Below the pieces are notes generated by a model. The model was not told the origin of the DNA. It saw nothing but the letters and a program-made list of their open reading frames with translations, and made no database searches. From Desulfovibrio sp. (lineage in GTDB: Bacteria; Desulfobacterota; Desulfovibrionia; Desulfovibrionales; Desulfovibrionaceae): a stretch of DNA of 5,037 nt. The translations under genes were made by a program, and so were the position numbers. Positions within the stretch are counted from its first letter, which is position 1. Each line of letters begins with the position of its first letter. The stretch spans positions 1-5,037 of the forward strand of contig JAQVZK010000193.1 of the NCBI GenBank assembly GCA_028708195.1. Reading direction: 5' to 3'. Shown here piece by piece: positions 1 through 4,242 of this stretch.

Positions 1-745
1 TATGGCCAATAATGAGCTCTCTGGCCCTGTTGTGGCTACGGCTCTGGCAAACTGGCTGCTGTCAGCGCCACGCCGCTATACCTACCGTATTGTTTTTGTG
101 CCTGAAACCATTGGGTCCATTGCCTATCTTAGCAGAAACTATCAGCATCTGCGTGAGAAGGTCGTGGCGGGCTTCAACCTGACCTGCCTGGGCGACGACC
201 GCGCCTACTCCTACCTGCCCAGCCGCAAGGGCAATACTATGGCAGACAGGGTGGCCCTGCACGTGCTGCGGCATTTTGCCCCCGATTTTGTGAGCTATAA
301 CTTTCACAGCAGAGGCAGCGACGAGCGGCAGTATTGCTCGCCAGGGGTTGACCTGCCCCTGTGTAGCGTCATGCGCACCAAGTATCACGTCTTCCCCGAG
401 TACCACACCTCGCTGGACGACTGCTCACTGGTGACAGAAAAAGGACTTCAGGGTGGCTTTGAAATAATGCGCAAGATACTTGAAACACTGGAAGAAAATG
501 TAATATACCAGTGTCGTGTCCTGTGTGAACCGCAATTGGGCCGACGCGGCCTTTACCCCACCCTGAGCACCAGATACTCCTGTACCGAGCAGGTGGACCT
601 TATGATGGACCTGCTGGCCTATGCTGACGGCACAATGAGCCTGCTGGACGAGGCTGAAACCGTGGGTGCCGATATCTTCAGGTGCAGCTCCATTATGCGC
701 CAGCTTGAAGAACAAGGTGTGGTGAGCCGCAAGGCTGCCGTTTGA
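1..745 (+). CDS. Aminopeptidase-like (DUF2172/DUF4910) protein with C-terminal winged helix, 5' partial
   Basis: The reading frame is open to the left edge, so the ATG at position 2 is probably an internal Met. About 247 residues are visible; the family usually has about 430. Counting from that Met, residues 1-10 (NNELSGP) match the metal-site loop of M28-like zinc peptidases. PETIGS at 35-40, GSDERQYCSPG at 105-115 and EYHTSLDD at 133-140 are hallmarks of the DUF2172/DUF4910 aminopeptidase-like family; the His of EYHTS is the likely metal ligand. Residues about 175-245 (LGRRGLYPTLS, then LLAYADGTMSLLDEAE) look like the winged-helix domain that ends these proteins. Family members are mostly uncharacterised and often encoded among polysaccharide biosynthesis genes, so a surface-glycan locus may lie to the left (inference). 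Peptidase activity is not proven for the family. The family call is fairly secure; the function is not. Confidence 0.85.
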   Translation, partial: MANNELSGPVVATALANWLLSAPRRYTYRIVFVPETIGSIAYLSRNYQHLREKVVAGFNLTCLGDDRAYSYLPSRKGNTMADRVALHVLRHFAPDFVSYNFHSRGSDERQYCSPGVDLPLCSVMRTKYHVFPEYHTSLDDCSLVTEKGLQGGFEIMRKILETLEENVIYQCRVLCEPQLGRRGLYPTLSTRYSCTEQVDLMMDLLAYADGTMSLLDEAETVGADIFRCSSIMRQLEEQGVVSRKAAV

Positions 746-810
746 GCCGCCCCGGCTGGACCAATTTATGACGGGTATACGCCAGAGCCTTTCAGGTTGA
801 AACGCTTTGT

Positions 811-831
811 GGGGGAGGAAGAACCCCTTTT
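811..831 (+). terminator. Weak candidate terminator downstream of the aminopeptidase-like gene
   Basis: A run of G (811-815) can pair with CCCC (824-827) around an A/G-rich loop and is followed directly by TTTT (828-831). The stem is only 4-5 bp, so this is a weak Rho-independent terminator at best. It lies about 65 bp after the stop codon at 743-745. A second tiny hairpin, TTTCA-GGT-TGAAA, is at 790-802. Confidence 0.25.
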
Positions 832-996
832 GCCCATTGAACAGTCCGCAATTTCAAGGAAAGAGTGTTGTTTCAATATGTCCTGTTTACTCAGGTAGTT
901 GTAAATTTTTTAAAGCGGGCTGTTGTAGCGGGTAGCCGAAAACTATTATTGGCTCTGGCGTATTGCCCAACGTGACTTACTGTATTGAACAGGTGT

Positions 997-1025
997 ATGA
1001 AACCGTAGGATACAGATCAGATAAT
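997..1025 (+). promoter_or_regulatory. Candidate sigma-70 promoter for the dioxygenase gene
   Basis: ATGAAA at 997-1002 (4 of 6 to the -35 consensus), a 17-nt spacer, and GATAAT at 1020-1025 (5 of 6 to the -10 consensus). It would start transcription near 1032 and leave a leader of about 110 nt before the ATG at 1143. Short promoter matches arise by chance, so support is modest. Confidence 0.3.
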
Positions 1026-1142
1026 ACGCACCATCAGTTGACCTTTACGGGCGCAAACTCCGTATTGGTCGGCTTCGAGGTGGCAAAAGCGACTATTCCC
1101 CGCGCGGATGTCTTGGTGGAGTACCCCCAAAAAGGAAAAACC

Positions 1143-1943
1143 ATGTCAAAAATTCCCGCATATTATATTCCTCACGGCGGTGGCCCCTGCTTTTTTATGG
1201 ACTGGAATCCCCCAAACACGTGGCATGACCTGGGCGCGTGGCTCGGTTCCCATGCGGCGGCCCTGCCTGAAAAGCCGCGTGCCGTGCTCTATTTTTCTGC
1301 GCACTGGGAGGAGCCGCAGTTCACCCTGCTGACCACGCCCAAGCCCGCACTATATTATGACTATTATGACTTTCCCCCGCACACGTATGATCTGCACTGG
1401 CCCGCGCCTGCGGCTGATTTGCGGGAGCGCGTGCGAGAGCTGACAGGCAAGGCTGGCCTGAACCTGGCCGAGGACAGCACGCGGGATTACGACCACGGCG
1501 TTTTTGTGCCGGGGCTGCTGGCTTTTCCTCAGGCGGATGTGCCAGTGGCGCAGATTTCGCTCAAGCGCGGGCTCGACCCCAGGGAGCATCTGGCGCTCGG
1601 TCGCGCTCTGGCTCCCCTGCGGCATGAAGGCGTGCTTTTTGTGGGAAGCGGCATGAGTTTCCACAATATGCGGGTCTTCCGTTTTGGCAGCAACGAGCTC
1701 ATACCGGGATCTGAAGAATTTGACACATGGCTGACGGAAACCGTGTGTCACACAAGCCCTGCCGAAAGAGAAGAAAGGCTGGCCCACTGGGAGCAGGCCC
1801 CCGGAGCCCGTTTTGCGCACCCGCGCGAAGAGCATCTCATACCGCTTATGGTCATTGCCGGTTCTGCGCAGGGGGCCTCCGGCAGCATGGCCTGGCATGG
1901 CCGGGCAATGGGTGCGCCACTGAGTGCCTATGAGCTTGGGTGA
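1143..1943 (+). CDS. ygiD: Class III extradiol dioxygenase, LigB superfamily, YgiD/DODA type
   Basis: A complete 266-residue protein of usual family length (E. coli YgiD is about 260-270). The ATG at 1143 was chosen because AAAGGA lies just upstream and the next residues, IPAYYIPHGGGP, are the conserved family N-terminus. Visible motifs: HGGGP at 11-15 (His11), SAHWE at 52-56 (His54), YYDFPPHTYDLHWPAP at 74-89, DYDHGVFVP at 115-123 (His118), SGMSFHNMR at 169-177 (His174) and REEHLIPL at 228-235 (His231). By alignment from memory with YgiD, His11, His54 and His231 are the probable metal ligands and His174 an active-site His. Relatives open catechol rings such as L-DOPA using a non-haem metal and O2; E. 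coli YgiD does so as 4,5-DOPA dioxygenase. The natural substrate here is unknown. No signal peptide is visible, so it should be cytoplasmic. No catechol-pathway gene is adjacent, and it appears to be a single-gene unit. Confidence 0.92.
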   Translation: MSKIPAYYIPHGGGPCFFMDWNPPNTWHDLGAWLGSHAAALPEKPRAVLYFSAHWEEPQFTLLTTPKPALYYDYYDFPPHTYDLHWPAPAADLRERVRELTGKAGLNLAEDSTRDYDHGVFVPGLLAFPQADVPVAQISLKRGLDPREHLALGRALAPLRHEGVLFVGSGMSFHNMRVFRFGSNELIPGSEEFDTWLTETVCHTSPAEREERLAHWEQAPGARFAHPREEHLIPLMVIAGSAQGASGSMAWHGRAMGAPLSAYELG

Positions 1944-1977
1944 GGGTATATTGCGGGAGGAATGCGGAAGCACAGAT

Positions 1978-2005
1978 GGCAATGGTGGTTGTAGTTGCCG
2001 TATTT
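1978..2005 (+). terminator. Possible terminator of the dioxygenase gene
   Basis: GGCAA (1978-1982) pairs with TTGCC (1995-1999) over a 12-nt loop and is followed by GTATTTTA. It lies about 35 bp after the TGA stop at 1941-1943. The stem is only 5 bp and the loop is long, so it would be weak. Confidence 0.3.
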
Positions 2006-2097
2006 TATGGGTGTGTGCGTAAATGAAGGGACATTTGTGCGTAACAATGGTAACATGCTTTGATGATTAGATAAGATTTGAACAATGACGCGGAATA

Positions 2098-2110
2098 CGC
2101 GCATTGCGCG
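2098..2110. repeat. Short GC-rich inverted repeat
   Basis: CGCGC (2098-2102) and GCGCG (2106-2110) form a perfect 5-bp stem with the 3-nt loop ATT. It is the first of three consecutive hairpin-forming units in this intergenic region. Confidence 0.45.
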
Positions 2111-2118
2111 GGGCGACT

Positions 2119-2163
2119 GCTCGCGTCCGCACCGAAAAAAGAAAGAGTCTCTTTTTCGTGAGC
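2119..2163. repeat. Imperfect inverted repeat enclosing A- and T-tracts
   Basis: GCTCGCG (2119-2125) faces CGTGAGC (2157-2163), a 7-bp stem with one G-T pair. Inside it, GAAAAA (2134-2139) faces TTTTTC (2152-2157); the two stems share C2157, so they cannot both form completely. Read on the minus strand, the A/T part gives a weak hairpin followed by a T-run, which could help end transcription coming from the HEAT gene. Confidence 0.4.
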
Positions 2164-2165
2164 GA

Positions 2166-2184
2166 CCGTGCCCTGCGGGCACGG
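2166..2184. terminator. Perfect 8-bp GC hairpin, possible terminator
   Basis: CCGTGCCC (2166-2173), loop TGC, GGGCACGG (2177-2184): a perfect 8-bp stem and the strongest hairpin I see in the window. On the plus strand it is followed after 5 nt by a pyrimidine-rich, T-containing stretch (2188-2205), not a clean T-run. It could serve both convergent genes, but it sits more than 100 bp from either stop codon. Confidence 0.4.
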
Positions 2185-2200
2185 AGGCCTTTCTTCTCTC

Positions 2201-2293
2201 TCATTTGGGCCGCCTGCGCGGCGCGCTCCCCCCACAGCACCGTCCAACGCATAAAACAGTCCGGTAACTTTCATCGGTGCCGCCTGCGTGGCG
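2201..2293. repeat. Imperfect 23-bp direct repeat spaced 70 bp
   Basis: Positions 2201-2223 and 2271-2293 match at 19 of 23 bases. Both begin TCAT and share the core GCCGCCTGCG followed by one variable base and GGCG. Each core is itself a small hairpin, GCCGC with GCGGC in the first copy and CCGCC with GGCGG in the second. The second copy ends just before the HEAT gene stop codon. Confidence 0.5.
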
Positions 2294-2297
2294 GGTA

Positions 2298-2990
2298 TCA
2301 GGCCGTGAGTTTTTCCAGCGCTTCGCGGGCTATCTGGCTGACGCTTTTTTCATAAATGTCATCGCCGTCAAAAAGCTCGCAGGGTTCGTCATGACCAGCT
2401 TCAGCCAAGCGGCGCAGGGCGGGGGCATCCATAAGGTCTGGGGGAAGCTGGCTCAGAGCCCAGGCAGACATGCCCCGGCAGATGACATCCTCATCTTCCA
2501 GACCGTGGATCAGCCATTTTCGCGCGCCAATGCACAGTTGCGGGCGTTCTTGCGCAAGGCGGCCAATGGCCCAGTAGCAGGAGCGGCGCAGGGTGTCGTG
2601 GTCGCAAAAATTGTCGTCGTGGCCGAGGTCAATGATGTAGGAGATAAGGATGCGGTGAAAATCCTTGGCAAGCGGCGCGCTGGCGGCCAAAATTTCGGCA
2701 AAGGCATCCGGGATGCCCCAGCCGATATTGCCGGATTCTTCATTAAGGTGCCACATGAGGCGGCGAACGATGTTTTTTGCTGTTTCGGGCTGGGTTTTGG
2801 CAAGGCTGGCTGTCACCTGCCCCAGGGCCACGGCTGCCCTGTGCATGGTTTGGGGGCCAAGCAGCAGGAATGAAAAGAGCGGTCCCACGTTTTCAAGGCC
2901 GCCTTGGGCAATTTCATCCAGATGGCTGCGCCAATCCGGACTATTGATGCAATCCTTCAGTTTTTGTTTGGCTGAACGCATTCGGGCCAT
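2298..2990 (-). CDS. HEAT-repeat protein, probably the DVU0298-like family of sulfate reducers
   Basis: A complete 230-residue protein, starting at ATG 2990 with GGAGG 9 nt upstream and ending at TGA 2298. It is almost wholly alpha-helical with helix pairs of HEAT type: about 35-65 (PLFSFLLLGPQTMHRAAVALGQV), 70-105, 132-150 (TLRRSCYWAIGRLAQERP) and 155-185 (ARKWLIHGLEDEDVICRGMSAWALSQL). The stretch RRLMWHLNEESGNIGWG at 76-92 is a distinctive motif I associate with HEAT proteins of Desulfovibrio and relatives. HEAT arrays are usually protein-binding scaffolds or parts of lyase-like systems; no catalytic site is evident. There is no signal peptide or membrane segment, so it should be cytoplasmic. 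Cysteines at 14, 128, 138, 153, 171 and 204 are scattered and form no metal motif. The partner and role are unknown. The gene appears monocistronic, converging on the dioxygenase gene. Confidence 0.85.
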   Translation of the reverse strand: MARMRSAKQKLKDCINSPDWRSHLDEIAQGGLENVGPLFSFLLLGPQTMHRAAVALGQVTASLAKTQPETAKNIVRRLMWHLNEESGNIGWGIPDAFAEILAASAPLAKDFHRILISYIIDLGHDDNFCDHDTLRRSCYWAIGRLAQERPQLCIGARKWLIHGLEDEDVICRGMSAWALSQLPPDLMDAPALRRLAEAGHDEPCELFDGDDIYEKSVSQIAREALEKLTA

Positions 2991-3028
2991 GATCCATATC
3001 CTCCAGGGGGCAGTGTTCTGGCTCCGCC

Positions 3029-3060
3029 TCTATAGTTATGGTTTTTTTCCATTATGGCAA
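3029..3060 (-). promoter_or_regulatory. Candidate promoter region of the HEAT gene
   Basis: On the minus strand, TTGCCA (3060-3055) resembles a -35 box and TATAGA (3034-3029) a -10 box. Their 20-nt spacing is longer than ideal; CATAAC gives an alternative -10 at 14 nt. The spacer holds an A7 tract (3042-3048) flanked by an inverted repeat, ATGG (3038-3041) and CCAT (3049-3052). It lies about 40 bp upstream of the start codon. Confidence 0.3.
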
Positions 3061-3134
3061 GGCGGGGTGTCAGGCCGTATTTGTGGCGAAAGGCTGTTCA
3101 CGCCGCCGTAAGAGCTGCTCCCGGGGACTTGGCA

Positions 3135-3734
3135 TTAAATGCCGCAAAAGAAGGTTACCCAGAAGGGCACGGTGAAGTCCAGCACGAGCGCATGTACAAT
3201 AGAGATGAATACCCATTGGTTACCGGCATAGCGTGTGATAACGGGCAGGGTGGTGTCTATTGTGGAGGCCCCGCCGCAACTGATGGCCGCCGTTGGTCCC
3301 ATAAAGCGAACCATAAGGGGCGTGAAGAGCAGGGTTATCAGTTCGCGGGCGATATTGCTGAGCAGGGCTATGGTGCCAAGCTCCGGCCCTTTGTACTGGG
3401 TGATGAAGATGGATGAAAGTGAATAATAGGCAAAGCCCGCGCCTACGGCCATGCATTCGGCGGCGCTGTATACGAGAAAAAGGCTCGCCAGGGCTGTGCC
3501 CGCAAAGGTGCCCACAGTGGTGGCCAGGGGCAGCAGCAGTACGCGGGGGCGCAGGCTGCGCAGCATCTCGCCGAGGCGTCTGTCTGACCCCATTGATATG
3601 CCCACAAGAATCATGAGCAGCCACAGCACGTAGAGTGTCATGTCGTGCTCAATGAAGTAGTCGGGCACAAAACCTGCGCGGGCCAGTATCAGTCCGGCAA
3701 CAAAGAAGCCCAGGATGACGAAGCTGCCCTTCAT
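3135..3734 (-). CDS. lysO: Lysine exporter LysO family, C-terminal half as a separate protein
   Basis: A 199-residue integral membrane protein matching the C-terminal two-thirds of E. coli LysO (YbjE, DUF340), an inner-membrane L-lysine exporter. Hydrophobic segments lie at about 3-21, 33-48, 64-90, 93-112, 119-141 and 175-197. Conserved family stretches: GISMGS at 45-50, YYSLSSIFIT at 103-112, LLSNIARELITLLFTPL at 124-140 (the intramembrane Glu131 is a likely transport residue), CGGASTIDTTLPVI at 153-166 and IVHALVLDFTVP at 179-190. The start ATG overlaps the stop of the upstream N-terminal half in ATGA (3731-3734). AAGGA lies 9 nt upstream, inside the upstream gene, which indicates translational coupling. 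E. coli LysO is one chain of about 300 residues, whereas this locus encodes it as two proteins that presumably assemble together. Lysine as substrate is inferred from the family; a related basic amino acid or analogue is possible. Confidence 0.9.
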   Translation of the reverse strand: MKGSFVILGFFVAGLILARAGFVPDYFIEHDMTLYVLWLLMILVGISMGSDRRLGEMLRSLRPRVLLLPLATTVGTFAGTALASLFLVYSAAECMAVGAGFAYYSLSSIFITQYKGPELGTIALLSNIARELITLLFTPLMVRFMGPTAAISCGGASTIDTTLPVITRYAGNQWVFISIVHALVLDFTVPFWVTFFCGI

Positions 3735-4114
3735 GACCGCGCGTCCTTACGGTTGGGGGCGGGGGAGGCCTTGTCGTCAGACGAAGCTGCGGTGCGGCGC
3801 AGGGCAAAGCCGGCAGGTTCCGGCGGCTGGCGAAAAAATCGGCGGATGCAGAGCACGCAGACAAGAGACCCGGCCACGCCTGCCAGGGTAAGCACAATGG
3901 CTGCGCCGCCCAGTTCTGGCAGGGCTGTCATGAGGGCCCTGTTGCCCCCCACAGAAATGCCAAGGGCAAAGAGCAGCAGCACAATGGCGGGGGTAACGCA
4001 GCGCGTGAGCAGGGCGGCCAGCGGCTTGCCGCGCAGCAGAAAACCTGCGGCAATGCCAAGAAACATGAGGCCAATGGCAGTAAACACAAAACCCTCCAAA
4101 ACCAGGAAAAGCAT
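3731..4114 (-). CDS. lysO: LysO family transporter, N-terminal half as a separate protein
   Basis: A 127-residue membrane protein equivalent to the first third of E. coli LysO. The ATG at 4114 is preferred: CAGG lies about 9 nt upstream (a weak site), whereas the TTG two codons earlier (4120) would put that site too close. Three hydrophobic segments lie at about 5-27, 41-54 and 68-91, with the family stretch LLFALGISVGGNRAL at 47-61. The tail (95-127) is charged and Ser/Pro-rich, probably a soluble linker ending where the second chain begins. The stop overlaps the start of the C-terminal half by ATGA. The break is not a frameshift scar: each half has its own start, and the downstream start has a good ribosome binding site. 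LysO relatives split into a short and a long protein occur in other bacteria, so this is probably a working two-subunit exporter. Confidence 0.85.
   Translation of the reverse strand: MLFLVLEGFVFTAIGLMFLGIAAGFLLRGKPLAALLTRCVTPAIVLLLFALGISVGGNRALMTALPELGGAAIVLTLAGVAGSLVCVLCIRRFFRQPPEPAGFALRRTAASSDDKASPAPNRKDARS
3744..3748 (-). promoter_or_regulatory. Ribosome binding site of the LysO C-terminal half
   Basis: AAGGA on the minus strand, 9 nt before the ATG at 3734 and wholly inside the end of the upstream coding sequence. It supports independent initiation, or reinitiation, at the ATGA overlap. Confidence 0.6.
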
Positions 4115-4242
4115 TGACAACGGCCTGCACTGAAAATTGGCGCAAGCGTTTTTTTACAGGGGCGCGCCGGATCGGTGAACGGCCTGCTCTGCTTGCTGCC
4201 GGGGCCTCGATACTGAAATGCGGGGCAGCGCCAGGGGCCGCG
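4115..4242. other. Short intergenic gap between the right-edge gene and lysO
   Basis: 128 bp with no gene. It contains a T7 tract (4149-4155 region, plus strand) preceded by a tiny CGC-AA-GCG stem, the 8-bp palindrome GGCGCGCC, and GGCC blocks that could pair around 4181-4206. None makes a convincing promoter or terminator for the minus-strand genes, so I cannot tell whether lysO has its own promoter. Confidence 0.35.

Larger units (their letters stand above)
746..1142. other. Intergenic region without a convincing gene
   Basis: About 400 bp between the aminopeptidase-like gene and the dioxygenase. Parts are AT-richer than the flanking genes (for example 900-915). It holds the weak terminator at 811-831 and a candidate promoter at 997-1025. 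The dioxygenase frame stays open upstream as far as a TTG at 963 (the stop before it is at 933-935), but those 60 extra codons resemble no family part and have no good ribosome binding site. I see no tRNA, no recognisable riboswitch and no mobile element. Confidence 0.5.
1944..2297. other. Convergent intergenic region rich in hairpins
   Basis: About 350 bp between the stops of the convergent dioxygenase and HEAT genes, holding stacked inverted repeats (2098-2110, 2119-2163, 2166-2184) and a long-spaced direct repeat (2201-2223 and 2271-2293). Short open frames cross it on both strands, but their peptides are Arg/Pro/Ser-rich, overlap each other in several frames and have no family features, so I call no gene. 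Transcription termination for both neighbours is the simplest role. A dispersed intergenic repeat is the main alternative. Confidence 0.5.

Noticed and set aside
963..1142. Longer dioxygenase starting at TTG 963
   Set aside because: The 60 extra residues match nothing in the family, there is no good ribosome binding site before 963, and ATG 1143 has AAAGGA plus the conserved family N-terminus.
1350..1982. Long open frame on the minus strand opposite the dioxygenase
   Set aside because: It is a shadow of the high-GC dioxygenase gene; the predicted peptide has no coherent domain and overlaps an unambiguous enzyme.
2005..2274. Short open frames on both strands in the convergent intergenic region
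   Set aside because: Several frames are open at once, the peptides are low-complexity and basic, no ribosome binding site stands out, and the DNA is dominated by inverted repeats.
2277..2873. Long plus-strand open frame over the HEAT gene
   Set aside because: It is antisense to a protein with a clear family pattern and a good start; its composition is explained by the opposite-strand codons.
3731..3734. Frameshift pseudogene reading of the lysO pair
   Set aside because: The junction is a clean ATGA overlap with a proper ribosome binding site before the second start, and split forms of the family are known; two genes fit better than a broken one.
3645..4133. Plus-strand open frame across the lysO pair
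   Set aside because: The Arg/Ser/Pro-rich peptide is antisense to two recognisable membrane proteins.
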